Source of the DNA: an uncultured Alphaproteobacteria bacterium
Lineage (GTDB): Bacteria; Pseudomonadota; Alphaproteobacteria; RF32; CAG-239
Direction of reading: 5' to 3'
Length of the DNA: 64,000 nucleotides
Assembly (NCBI GenBank): GCA_934277545.1
Contig: CAKQUG010000002.1
Coordinates: forward strand, 1 to 64,000
Positions 16,874 to 25,619 of the stretch are shown here, one piece after another. The stretch's first letter is position 1; each line of letters opens with the position of its first letter. Under the pieces are notes generated by a model. It was given only the letters and a program-made list of their open reading frames with translations. It searched no databases and was not told the origin of the DNA. A program made the translations under genes and the position numbers.

Positions 16874-17940
16874 ATTTTGAAGAAAAATTAGCTAACGTTG
16901 TTAACCGCTATGAAGAAGTTCAAGCTCTGCTTTCAACCAATATTTCTTCTGATGAATTAGTAAAGCTGAATAAAGAATTGTCGGTTTTAGAGCCGGTTGT
17001 TGCCGCTATTGAAAACTACAATAAGCATATACGGTCAATGCAAGATGACAAAGCCATGATGGAAGACTCGTCTTTGGACAAAGAAATGCGTGAAATGGCC
17101 GAAGCTGAATATTATGAAATAAAAGAGCAGCTGCCGGAAATGGAAAAAGAAATCCGTGTTTTGTTATTGCCGAAAGAAGCCGATGACGAAAAGAACGCTA
17201 TTTTGGAAGTTCGCGCCGGTACAGGCGGCGACGAGGCTGCTTTGTTTGCGGCGGTGCTGTTTGAAATGTATCAGAGATATTCGCAAAAACAGGGCTGGAA
17301 ATTTGAAATTTTGGACGCCAACGAAAACGGTTTGGGCGGTTATAAAGAAGCGTCAGCTAAAATTACCGGTAAAGATGTTTTCGCTAAGCTGAAATTTGAA
17401 TCCGGCGCGCATCGTGTGCAACGTGTACCGGTAACCGAGTCGCAGGGACGTGTTCACACTTCGGCTGCCACAGTTGCGGTTTTGCCCGAAATTGAAGAAG
17501 TTGATATGTATATCAATCCTGCCGATTTGAAAATAGATGTATACCGCGCATCGGGCGCCGGCGGCCAGCACGTTAACCGTACGGAATCTGCGGTGCGCAT
17601 TACCCACATTCCGACCGGAATTGTTGTGCAGTGTCAAGATGACCGTTCGCAGTTTAAAAACAAAGAAAAGGCGATGAATCACTTGCGCGCTAAACTGTAT
17701 GACAGCCAAAAGTCGGCTATTGACGCCAGCTATTCGGAAAAGCGTAAATTGCAGGTTGGCAGCGGTGACCGCAGCGAGCGGATTCGCACCTACAACTATC
17801 CGCAAGGGCGTGTAACCGACCATAGAATTAACCTTACTCTATATAAGTTGGACGAGGTGGTTTCCGGCGAGGCGTTGGGCGAAATTATTGACGCTTTGAT
17901 TGCCGAAGACCAAGCCGACCGCTTAGCGGAAATGGATTAA
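16870..17940 (+). CDS. prfA: Peptide chain release factor 1
   Basis: 356 residues. It contains the GGQ catalytic motif (ASGAGGQHVNRTESAVR) and the domain 2/4 regions of RF1, which reads UAA and UAG. The ATGA overlap with hisS indicates coupling. The usual next gene prmC, which methylates the GGQ glutamine, is not here; the operon ends at a terminator 10 bp after the stop. Confidence 0.97.
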   Translation: MNFEEKLANVVNRYEEVQALLSTNISSDELVKLNKELSVLEPVVAAIENYNKHIRSMQDDKAMMEDSSLDKEMREMAEAEYYEIKEQLPEMEKEIRVLLLPKEADDEKNAILEVRAGTGGDEAALFAAVLFEMYQRYSQKQGWKFEILDANENGLGGYKEASAKITGKDVFAKLKFESGAHRVQRVPVTESQGRVHTSAATVAVLPEIEEVDMYINPADLKIDVYRASGAGGQHVNRTESAVRITHIPTGIVVQCQDDRSQFKNKEKAMNHLRAKLYDSQKSAIDASYSEKRKLQVGSGDRSERIRTYNYPQGRVTDHRINLTLYKLDEVVSGEALGEIIDALIAEDQADRLAEMD

Positions 17941-17950
17941 AATATTTTCC

Positions 17951-17983
17951 AATCTCTCAGGTTACAAACTTGGGAGATTTTTT
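17951..17983 (+). terminator. Intrinsic terminator after prfA
   Basis: AATCTCTCAGGTT pairs, with two G-U pairs, to AACTTGGGAGATT, followed by a run of six T. Confidence 0.88.
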
Positions 17984-18063
17984 GTCAAAAAATCTTGCAA
18001 AAAATAAGTGATTTTGCTAAAATACCTTAAAATACTAAGATATGATTTTAAGGAGCGCAAGTT

Positions 18064-20169
18064 ATGAGTAAGTTTTTAGACCGCAACGGCAATGAAATAG
18101 AACAAATTACCGCAGAAAATTTGGCTGATTATAAAAATTGGATTTCTCAAGCCAAAGAGCCGGAAACGGCGAACTTAATTGCGTCTACTGAAGTGTCTTT
18201 GAAAGATGTGGTTTTACCGGCAGCAACTAAAGAGCAAAAATCGAAAGTTGCAGATATTATATCCCGCACTCTGGCGCGACAGCGTAGCAATGACCGCCGA
18301 AATGAATTTATTGATTTGGCAAATAAAAATCGCGATGTAGTCAGTTTGGCTTGGAGAAGAATGGGCAGTGCTATAGCCAGCCGAGAATCAGATTTCGAAA
18401 AAGTCTTGAAAACAGTAGATGAGCGCTCATCTTCAAAAAATTTGGGCTTTGCTTTGGCTGTTTTTGAAGCCGGAGATAATTTTTATGAAACCGGAAAAGC
18501 TGATGACTTCAGCAAACTTTCAAATACCGAGCGAGAGTTGGCGGAAGAAATTTTAGATATTGCAGCCAAAGGTTATAATGACAATCAAGGTTACAGAGCG
18601 TTGGAATATGTTAAGCGCTTGGTAAAAAACAGCTCTATGATTAACTTCAAAACTTCTCCGCAAAATCGGGAAATCATCAATAGCGCATTGCTTGGAAGCG
18701 ATAATCGCAATCGTATAGCGGTGCTTGAAAAAGTAAAGCCGGAATATTTCAATTCGGATATGGTTAAGGCAATGCTGCCAAAATATGGCAATGCGCTGCC
18801 ATATAAGGACGTCAGCAAAGCCAAAACGCAAGCTGAGAAAAACGCCAATATTTTGCCGCAAGGGTATCATACTTTCAAAAAAGCAGTTTTGCATTTGGTT
18901 GAACAGCAAAATAAATATGACCGCTCTAATTATGGCGATGAGCGCGGTTTGAATGAGCGTTATTTGGAAGTTTGCAAGCAGCTGGGACTTTCGGACGAGC
19001 ATGCCCGTAACCCTAAAGCCATGGCGGGTTTATATTTGGAAACGGCTCGCAAAGATATTGAACAAGGCCGCTTAAAACGTTTGGACGAAAAATCTTTATC
19101 AGATGTGCTCAAACACGACGACGGCAAATATTATGCCATGCTTCCAAAAGAGTTTGTAGAAAAAAATAAGCGGTTGGTTGAAAGCTCTTTACCTGAAAAA
19201 TTACGCCTGCAGCTGCGTGAGCAAAATGTTGCTGAAATGTCGTATGGTATTGCCTACTTGGGCGACCGCAACCGCACCACTGCAGAAAATAAGAAAATTT
19301 TAGCAGCTCTAGACGAGGAGCAGGCAAAAATAGCCCCGCGTAAAAAAGAGCTGAGCCAATATAAGGCAGAGCGCGAAAACGAGAAAAAACAAGTTGAGAC
19401 GTTGTCTAAAATATCTACCCGTAAACAAGAAACCGCTCAGGCTGTTAAGTGGCTGCAAGAGGCGTTTGCGCAAATTAACGACTACCGGAAAAAAGGCGGT
19501 TCGGAAACGGAAGAAGCTGTTTTGTCGCAGGAAGCTGTCGAGCAGGTAATGGCAGACAGGCTGCAGGGCAAAAAATCGGTTCTGCAAGAGCCGGAGCAAG
19601 GTTCTCTGCCTTTAATATTTGGGCGAAAGGAAGAAAAAGAACGCCGTGAAAAGCTGTCAGAAAAAATTTCTCAATTTAATAAATTGCTGGATGAGGCAAT
19701 GCCGAAAATCGGTGAGCGTTACAGCGGTAAAATTTTATCAGTAACCGCATACGGAGATGCCGTATTGTCGGCAAATGTTGCCGAACAGGAATATTCAAAA
19801 GCTAATCAAGATTATTGGATGCGGCAAAACAACATTGGTAAATATCAAGACAGAAAACTGGATGAACTGACTAATCGTGATAATGGTATAGAGCAGGCTC
19901 GCACGCGTATTTTGGAAAAAGAGGCAAAGAAAAAAGAGGCTGTAAAAGAGTTGGTCGGCGTGCCGGATAAATCTGCGTTGCAGGCAGTTCATCAAGATGC
20001 CGAAAAAACTGAAAAAGCGCAAATTCGCCGCCAAAATAAGCAGGTTGAAGATAAACTGGCAGCTAAAGAAAAAGACTTTGCCGGAAAATCCGACGTAGAA
20101 AAAGTCGGTTTGCAAAAGAAACGGCAAACCATGGCGATTTCTAAACGCAACAATGTTCGCACAATATAG
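18064..20169 (+). CDS. Large lysine/glutamate-rich protein of unknown function
   Basis: 701 residues; no family recognised. It has no signal peptide or membrane segment and looks cytosolic or secreted by a non-Sec route. The first 350 residues are mixed helical. About 395-480 and 525-700 are dense in K, E, Q and A with heptad-like spacing (EEQAKIAPRKKELSQYKAER, RILEKEAKKKEAVKEL), so coiled coils are likely. ATG follows AAGGAGCG by 8 nt. Flanked by the prfA terminator and a hairpin, it is a single-gene unit. Composition resembles the unknown proteins at 22330 and 45461, but no homology is evident by eye. Confidence 0.8.
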   Translation: MSKFLDRNGNEIEQITAENLADYKNWISQAKEPETANLIASTEVSLKDVVLPAATKEQKSKVADIISRTLARQRSNDRRNEFIDLANKNRDVVSLAWRRMGSAIASRESDFEKVLKTVDERSSSKNLGFALAVFEAGDNFYETGKADDFSKLSNTERELAEEILDIAAKGYNDNQGYRALEYVKRLVKNSSMINFKTSPQNREIINSALLGSDNRNRIAVLEKVKPEYFNSDMVKAMLPKYGNALPYKDVSKAKTQAEKNANILPQGYHTFKKAVLHLVEQQNKYDRSNYGDERGLNERYLEVCKQLGLSDEHARNPKAMAGLYLETARKDIEQGRLKRLDEKSLSDVLKHDDGKYYAMLPKEFVEKNKRLVESSLPEKLRLQLREQNVAEMSYGIAYLGDRNRTTAENKKILAALDEEQAKIAPRKKELSQYKAERENEKKQVETLSKISTRKQETAQAVKWLQEAFAQINDYRKKGGSETEEAVLSQEAVEQVMADRLQGKKSVLQEPEQGSLPLIFGRKEEKERREKLSEKISQFNKLLDEAMPKIGERYSGKILSVTAYGDAVLSANVAEQEYSKANQDYWMRQNNIGKYQDRKLDELTNRDNGIEQARTRILEKEAKKKEAVKELVGVPDKSALQAVHQDAEKTEKAQIRRQNKQVEDKLAAKEKDFAGKSDVEKVGLQKKRQTMAISKRNNVRTI

Positions 20170-20178
20170 TTTTTGATA

Positions 20179-20211
20179 AATTTAAGCCGGATATTCAGTC
20201 CGGCTTAAATT
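20179..20211 (+). terminator. Hairpin after the 701-residue ORF
   Basis: AATTTAAGCCGGA pairs perfectly with TCCGGCTTAAATT around a 7-nt loop, 13 bp in all, just after the stop. There is no T run, so it may be a weak terminator or a 3'-end stabiliser. Confidence 0.55.
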
Positions 20212-20292
20212 GTACACCGAAATGCGAAACGGTAATGATTGACTGTAATTTCAATATATTAACCAATGACAGTCCAATATAATATTTAACAT

Positions 20293-20330
20293 AAAAAAGG
20301 TTCGTTCAGCCTTAATGCTTAAACGAACCT
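20293..20330 (-). terminator. Intrinsic terminator of pyk
   Basis: On the minus strand AGGTTCGTT and AACGAACCT form a stem followed by TTTTTTAT, 20 bp after the pyk stop. Confidence 0.9.
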
Positions 20331-20349
20331 GATAAATTTTTCGGTGTTT

Positions 20350-21771
20350 TTAAATTTGAACGGTGTGAATCAAATTAGTCATACCCTTTTGCCCAATCGG
20401 ATAACCGGCGGTAATAATCAAATAATCGCCTTTTTTGCCAAGTTTGCTATCTTGCGCAACGGTAACGGCAGTCTGTTCCATACGGTCAAAGTTTTGGAAA
20501 ACTTCTTGATTTACGATACTTTTTACGCCCCAAACAATACCCATACGACGAGCTACTTCCAAAGACATCGTAACCGCCAAAATCGGCAAATCAGGACGTT
20601 CACGAGCCATGGATAAAGTGGTAAAGCCTGAAGCGGTGTAGGTTACAACCGCAGCCACATTCGGCAAAACATCAGACATTTCGCTGGCGGCATAAGTGAT
20701 GGCGTCAGCCATATCTTCACAACCTGACAAATCTTTATCACGCTGAATGAATGAATAATATGAACGGTCGTTTTCTACTTGCATGATAATGTTGTGCATC
20801 ATTGAAACGGTTTCGGACGGATAGCTGCCGGTAGCCGTTTCCGCCGAAAGCATAACCGCGTCGGCGCCGTCATAAACAGCGGTTGCCACGTCGGAAACTT
20901 CGGCTCTGGTCGGGGTTGGATTGTTAATCATGGATTCCAGCATCTGTGTTGCCACAATTACCGGTCTGGCATATTTACGGCAGGTTTTAACAATGCGCTT
21001 TTGCAATACCGGTACTGTCTGAATCGGACATTCAACGCCCAAATCACCGCGAGCAACCATAATGCCGTCAGATTCTCTGATGATTTCATCAAGCTCGGTA
21101 ATTGCGCTCGGTTTTTCTAATTTAGAAATAATCCATGCTTTGTTGCCAATCAGTTTACGAGCATTGCGAACATCTTCCACACTTTGTACAAAAGAAAGGC
21201 AAATCCAGTCCACACCCAAAGATAACGCAAATTGCAAGTCAACCTTATCTTTTTCGGTAATGGCTGAAATCGGTAATTTCACATTTGGCAGGTTTACGCC
21301 TTTATGCGCTGAAAGATAACCGCCGACAACAACCTCTGTTTCCATTTTGTAACCGTCTTTTTTGATAACTTTCAGTTCAATATTGCCATCATTCAACAGT
21401 AACATATCGCCTGGTTTTACGGCTTCAAAAATTTCTTTATGAGGCAGCATAACGCGAGTTTCATCACCTGGTTTTTCATCCATATCCAACACAAATGTAC
21501 TGCCGTTTTTAAGCAAAACTTTATCGGTTTTGAATGTTCCGACCCGCAGTTTAGGACCTTGCATATCGGCAATAACCGTTAAATGACGATTATATTTTTC
21601 CGCCAGTTTACGCACTGTATGATAGCGTTCGGCATGTTCTTCATGAGTGCCGTGACTGAAGTTAAAGCGGAAGGCGTCAGCGCCGGATTGAACCAGTTTT
21701 TCCAGCATTTCTTCCGAAGCGGTTGCCGGACCGACGGTGGCTAAAATTTTTGTATGTGTATCAATAGGCAT
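20350..21771 (-). CDS. pyk: Pyruvate kinase
   Basis: 473 residues. It converts PEP and ADP to pyruvate and ATP, the last step of glycolysis. TKILATVGPAT and FRFNFSHG at the N terminus, ISKLEKPSAI with the catalytic lysine, the metal-binding MVARGDLGVE and ATQMLESM are all present. Single-gene unit with its own terminator, divergent from gapR. Confidence 0.97.
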   Translation of the reverse strand: MPIDTHTKILATVGPATASEEMLEKLVQSGADAFRFNFSHGTHEEHAERYHTVRKLAEKYNRHLTVIADMQGPKLRVGTFKTDKVLLKNGSTFVLDMDEKPGDETRVMLPHKEIFEAVKPGDMLLLNDGNIELKVIKKDGYKMETEVVVGGYLSAHKGVNLPNVKLPISAITEKDKVDLQFALSLGVDWICLSFVQSVEDVRNARKLIGNKAWIISKLEKPSAITELDEIIRESDGIMVARGDLGVECPIQTVPVLQKRIVKTCRKYARPVIVATQMLESMINNPTPTRAEVSDVATAVYDGADAVMLSAETATGSYPSETVSMMHNIIMQVENDRSYYSFIQRDKDLSGCEDMADAITYAASEMSDVLPNVAAVVTYTASGFTTLSMARERPDLPILAVTMSLEVARRMGIVWGVKSIVNQEVFQNFDRMEQTAVTVAQDSKLGKKGDYLIITAGYPIGQKGMTNLIHTVQI

Positions 21772-21867
21772 TATTTTTTCCTCACAATGTTAATTTTTTA
21801 TAATCTATAAGCCAATATAGGTTAAAAACTTGTTATTTTAAAGATAATTTTTAGATAAAAATTCCAC

Positions 21868-21896
21868 TTGTCAAAACAAATTTTGTTTGCTACAAA
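21868..21896 (+). promoter_or_regulatory. Promoter of gapR with overlapping palindrome
   Basis: TTGTCA (21868-21873), 17-nt spacer, TACAAA (21891-21896). The spacer contains a near-palindrome AAACAAATTTTGTTT, an AT-rich site of the kind GapR itself could bind; autoregulation is an inference. Confidence 0.5.
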
Positions 21897-21928
21897 CACT
21901 AAAAGAATTTTTTTTAAGGAGAAAAACA

Positions 21929-22189
21929 ATGGCAGAAGAAAATGTAACGGCAGAAGTAGGCGGCGTAGCTGTTGACCGCTTGCGTTCGCTGATTGAGCGT
22001 ATTGAACGCTTGGAAGAAGAAAAAAAAGGCATTCAAAGCGATATTCGCGATATTTTTGCCGAAGCAAAATCAGCAGGCTTTGATGTTAAAGCTATGCGCA
22101 CGGTTTTGAAGCTGCGTAAAATGAACGCCGCTGACCGTGATGAACAGGAATTGGTTGTCGACACATATCGTAAGGCTTTGGATATTTAA
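21929..22189 (+). CDS. gapR: Nucleoid-associated protein GapR (DUF2312)
   Basis: 86 residues. VDRLRSLIERIERLEEEKKG and DIFAEAKSAGFDVKAMRTVL, followed by LRKM, match the GapR/DUF2312 family, a small dimeric helical protein that binds overtwisted AT-rich DNA ahead of replication forks. The family is essentially alphaproteobacterial. The start is MAEENVTAEVGG at 21929, with AAGGAG 8 nt upstream; an in-frame extension to 21887 is discounted. Confidence 0.93.
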   Translation: MAEENVTAEVGGVAVDRLRSLIERIERLEEEKKGIQSDIRDIFAEAKSAGFDVKAMRTVLKLRKMNAADRDEQELVVDTYRKALDI

Positions 22190-22210
22190 TTATCAAAGTT
22201 CTATTTTATA

Positions 22211-22236
22211 AGCGCCCGTTGATGGGCGTTTTTTTG
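22211..22236 (+). terminator. Intrinsic terminator after gapR
   Basis: CGCCC-GTTGAT-GGGCG hairpin followed by seven T. Confidence 0.88.
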
Positions 22237-22329
22237 TATAAAAATATTGACAAAAATATAATTTTGGCATATTATTACCATAATATTAAAGACTCCGAAA
22301 TATATTAAAAAAGAGGTTAAATAAAAAAA

Positions 22330-23676
22330 ATGAGTAAAGAACTTACGGCAAAAGAACTTTTAAAAGATATAAAAGCATACAAAAAAACATTTAAAGGCAA
22401 TTTTACAGAAAAAAAATATCATATCCGAGAAAATTTAGAGAAAAAAGCCTTATTCATATTGACCGATTTTCAGGATGAAAAACTTCTTTTGACTGATGAG
22501 CTGAAAAAACCTATGGCACTTTATATCCACATGTTCAGCGGATATAAAAAAACAGCTCTGTTGGCACAGTTGCAAAAAAAGACGGAATTTGATGTTTTAT
22601 CTTACATCAATGAAAGCCAAAAAACTCTTTGGCAAAAAGTATTCGGCTCTGATAATAAATACAAAGCAATGAACGCTAAAGAAATGCTGAAAAAATGCGA
22701 AAAATACAAAAAATTATATAAAAACCGCTCCCAAGCTTCAGTAATAACCAAAATTGACAATATGAGCCGAGAGGCAGAGAGATATGCGCGCAATATTCTG
22801 AATAATTTGACTGTTGTGCCAAACAAAGATATTGCCGCCACACAAGAATATTTCCACACAATCTGCGGTCATCTCTATGAAGGCCCCGATATTTACAATG
22901 TCTTACAAAAACTTGACAAACAGAAACAATCGGCGACAGTTTCCGACACATCAAAAAATATTGCTCATCAGCAATCTGCCGCTAAAATTACACATATTTC
23001 CGTTTTTTCAGGATTTAAGAAAAAAATTTCAGCGCTCAAAAACAAAGTTAAAACAGCTGCTGTAATCGCCGGCATTGGTATTATCGGTTTTTTAGGCTTT
23101 AAAACAGCTCACAAAACAACTACAACAAAACAAAACACAATTGCCATGCAACAAAATTTAACCGAAAAATCAAAGGTAAAAACCCCGACTGCACAGTTTA
23201 TTGCGCAAAAACAAAAAAACAATATACAAGCAGACAAAAAATCATCAATCGATAAAATCTGGAAAAATTACTATGACAGCACTATCGAACTTTTGACCTC
23301 CAAAACTAAACGCGATATGCTGTATAAGCAAATTGAAAGCCAAATCGCTGCAGGTAATTTTTATTTACCGCAAAATATCAGCGTAGAAAAAGCTGCTTAT
23401 GCAAAAGTAATATACGATAAATACAATCTGGAATCATCGTTAAACAAAGCTTTCAGCGCAAATCAAAAACTTTCCGAAAACGAGCAGAAAAATCTGGTTA
23501 ATGATATTTTAGCCGTCGGCGACAAAGGTGTCGGAGCTAAAAAAATGGCTATGCGTCTGCATAAAGGAAAGCTATCTTCATTCAGTCACTACGACAAAGC
23601 GGATAAAGCTCAAAAATTGCAGCATATCTCTGTTTTGTCGCAAATAAAAAAGATTAACTCTGGAAATTTGCACTAA
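22330..23676 (+). CDS. Unknown membrane-anchored protein with duplicated N-terminal domain
   Basis: 448 residues; no family recognised. Residues about 4-85 (LTAKELLKDIKAYKKTFKG...) and about 112-200 (MNAKEMLKKCEKYKKLYKN...) resemble each other and look like a tandem duplication. One transmembrane helix follows near 243-258 (AAVIAGIGIIGFLGF), then a lysine-rich C-terminal part. There is no signal peptide, so this is probably a single-pass inner-membrane protein. Lysine-rich and more AT-rich than its neighbours. The ribosome-binding site is weak (AGAGG, 12 nt away). Confidence 0.7.
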   Translation: MSKELTAKELLKDIKAYKKTFKGNFTEKKYHIRENLEKKALFILTDFQDEKLLLTDELKKPMALYIHMFSGYKKTALLAQLQKKTEFDVLSYINESQKTLWQKVFGSDNKYKAMNAKEMLKKCEKYKKLYKNRSQASVITKIDNMSREAERYARNILNNLTVVPNKDIAATQEYFHTICGHLYEGPDIYNVLQKLDKQKQSATVSDTSKNIAHQQSAAKITHISVFSGFKKKISALKNKVKTAAVIAGIGIIGFLGFKTAHKTTTTKQNTIAMQQNLTEKSKVKTPTAQFIAQKQKNNIQADKKSSIDKIWKNYYDSTIELLTSKTKRDMLYKQIESQIAAGNFYLPQNISVEKAAYAKVIYDKYNLESSLNKAFSANQKLSENEQKNLVNDILAVGDKGVGAKKMAMRLHKGKLSSFSHYDKADKAQKLQHISVLSQIKKINSGNLH

Positions 23677-23685
23677 AATTTAGAC

Positions 23686-23714
23686 TTGACAAATAAACTT
23701 GTTTTATGTAAATT
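23686..23714 (+). promoter_or_regulatory. Candidate promoter of leader ORF / GNAT unit
   Basis: TTGACA (23686-23691), 17-nt spacer, TAAATT (23709-23714; weak -10). Transcription would begin just before the small leader ORF. Confidence 0.5.
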
Positions 23715-23738
23715 TCACATCGTTTATAAAGGAATGTA

Positions 23739-23798
23739 ATGACTGCAAATTTTAAACATACGGCACTTATTTGCCGCAGATGCTTAATGCGACGATGA
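23739..23798 (+). CDS. 19-residue candidate leader peptide with CRRC motif
   Basis: ATG with AAAGGA a few bases upstream encodes MTANFKHTALICRRCLMRR and then TGA. The coding part contains a small hairpin CGGCA-CTTATT-TGCCG (23761-23776). The ORF lies between a TTGACA promoter and an intrinsic terminator at 23834-23860, ahead of the GNAT gene at 23887. This order fits transcription attenuation by leader translation. The paired cysteines flanked by arginines could act as a sensor or stalling point. It may instead be a chance ORF within a small RNA. Confidence 0.45.
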   Translation: MTANFKHTALICRRCLMRR

Positions 23799-23833
23799 CT
23801 TTAGCTTTAGATAAAAGAAAAAGTTTGTCGCAA

Positions 23834-23860
23834 GGTTTGAGGTGTCTCAAATCTTTTTTT
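23834..23860 (+). terminator. Intrinsic terminator between leader ORF and GNAT gene
   Basis: GGTTTGAG-GTGT-CTCAAATC stem followed by seven T, ending 26 bp before the GNAT ATG. An upstream segment TGCGAC (23788-23793) can pair with GTCGCA just 5' of the stem (23827-23832), which may allow alternative folding. Confidence 0.8.
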
Positions 23861-23886
23861 AATGAAAAAATTTGAAAGTTGTTACC

Positions 23887-24654
23887 ATGAACAAAAAACT
23901 GTTAAGTGTGAAAAAATTAGATAAAAACAATCTGTCGGATGTTATGCAGCTGCAGCAAAAAATTATTGACGGCCTGCATCCTGATGAAAAGCATTTTATT
24001 TTACACAGAACCGAAAAAGACTATTTGAAATCACTGACCGGCGAGAGCTCGCACATGCTTGGAGTGTTTGACCAAGACACTTTGATTGCGCAGGTGGTTT
24101 ATCACATGCCGGAAAATTCTGAACAGAGAGATATGCCGGAATTTAAGCCAAACACTCCCAACGAAGATTTGGTTATTTACGAGGCTATTTTGGTTGACCC
24201 TGCTTACAGAGGCTCCAGCCTGATGAAAAGAATGCTGAATTATATTGAGGAACATGCGCTTGATAACGGCCGCAAACACTCAATTATTCAAATCGCCGTT
24301 GATAATCCGGCCAGCTGGATAAACGCTCTGCACCATGGAATGTCCATTACTAAAGTTGATTTTGACCCATCGGACGGTGCTAAAGTAATTTATTTGGAAA
24401 AAAATATCCATCAGCGGCAGTCGGCTGAAACTTTACCGTTGCTTCAGGATAATAACAAAACCTATACCATGTTTTTGGGAGAGAATATTCACAAAAAAAT
24501 TCCGAGCCTGTTTACAAAAATGCAATATCTTATCAGCAAGGGCTATCATGGAGTGAGCCTGAATAAAGAAACGCAAAGCCTGATTTGGCAAAAGCAGGAA
24601 CAGTCGCGGATGTTGGATTTTGTATTGCAGCAAAAGAAAAGCAGAGCTTTATAG
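23887..24654 (+). CDS. GNAT-family N-acetyltransferase
   Basis: About 255 residues from ATG 23887 (MNKKLLSVKKLDKNN); a TTG at 23872 is an alternative. The GNAT core is visible as VIYEAILVDPAYRGSSLMKRML, the acetyl-CoA loop (a variant of Q/RxxGxG/A), followed by IIQIAVDNPASWINALHHGM. A C-terminal extension of about 70 residues is not part of the core. The substrate is unknown. It sits behind a leader ORF and terminator and overlaps the convergent hydrolase gene by 6 bp. Confidence 0.85.
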   Translation: MNKKLLSVKKLDKNNLSDVMQLQQKIIDGLHPDEKHFILHRTEKDYLKSLTGESSHMLGVFDQDTLIAQVVYHMPENSEQRDMPEFKPNTPNEDLVIYEAILVDPAYRGSSLMKRMLNYIEEHALDNGRKHSIIQIAVDNPASWINALHHGMSITKVDFDPSDGAKVIYLEKNIHQRQSAETLPLLQDNNKTYTMFLGENIHKKIPSLFTKMQYLISKGYHGVSLNKETQSLIWQKQEQSRMLDFVLQQKKSRAL

Positions 24655-25512
24655 GCCCTGTTTTTTTGTGCCGAAATAGTACCATTCCGAACCGATTTCC
24701 GCTTGGTGGTTCGGCAACAGAATATAGCCGTTGGCAGGAGCTTGCAGAACTTCTCCGGTATTATAAACTGCAATGTTTTCACTGGCGGAAACACTATCAA
24801 GGTGTTTATAATTTTTGCAAAATTTTCCTTCGTTTTTTTTTACCTCAAAACTTTGCATTTTAATATACGTTTTTTTCTGCGCCGGTTTTATTGTACCATC
24901 AATCATGCCGTAAACTTTCAAAGCGCTGATTATGGCGTTATAGGCAATATTTTCCGCCGCCGGCTCATTATGATAGCCGCACTCCAAAGTTGTGCCGGTG
25001 TTGCCGCAGGCGTGGGCATAGCCTTCTGTTGAAAAATCGCTGATTTCTCCTTGCTTTGCATACATTGCCGGCCAGCCTTCCAGCACATAGCCGACATCAA
25101 GCGCGTTTATCAGCGGCGTGTTATATTCATCGGCATAATCGCAAAAAGCAAACGGCACATCGCCTTTACAATGAGTGGAATGTAGGTCTAAAAGCATACG
25201 GTTTTCTTGAATAAGCGGACAAATTTCATTAGCCAAACGCTGTTCATAGCTTTGCGGGACAGCATGAGGTTTCATTACCCGATTCAAATTTTCTTCCATT
25301 GAACGCACGTTGTCTTGAAAGGCGAGAGGATTGCATATCGGAACCAGCGTCAACACTCCTTTTTCCAGTTTGATTGTACCTTGATTCAACTCGTAAATGA
25401 TTTTTTTACAAGCCTTGATTCCTGAGGTTTCATTGCCGTGAATACCACCTAAAACCAGCAGGTGCAAACCGTCATTTTTTCCTTTAAACACAAATTTTTC
25501 AATCAAACTCAT
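24649..25512 (-). CDS. Succinylglutamate desuccinylase/aspartoacylase-family zinc hydrolase
   Basis: 287 residues of the M14-like AstE/AspA family. Zinc ligands are seen in LGGIHGNETSG (H-x-x-E) and LLDLHSTH. A C-terminal beta domain follows (about 215-287). Family members remove acyl groups from amino acids such as N-acetylaspartate or N-succinylglutamate. No arginine-succinyltransferase genes are nearby, so the substrate is undecided. ATG is preceded by GGAGAAT. Confidence 0.85.
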   Translation of the reverse strand: MSLIEKFVFKGKNDGLHLLVLGGIHGNETSGIKACKKIIYELNQGTIKLEKGVLTLVPICNPLAFQDNVRSMEENLNRVMKPHAVPQSYEQRLANEICPLIQENRMLLDLHSTHCKGDVPFAFCDYADEYNTPLINALDVGYVLEGWPAMYAKQGEISDFSTEGYAHACGNTGTTLECGYHNEPAAENIAYNAIISALKVYGMIDGTIKPAQKKTYIKMQSFEVKKNEGKFCKNYKHLDSVSASENIAVYNTGEVLQAPANGYILLPNHQAEIGSEWYYFGTKKQGL

Positions 25513-25619
25513 TTTTATTCTCCGTATTTGTCCGAATTTTAACTTTCAGTCGTCGGTTGTCAAGTTTTTCTTGCTCATAAATAATTGTTTTGTTACCATA
25601 ATAGAAAGGAGATAATATT

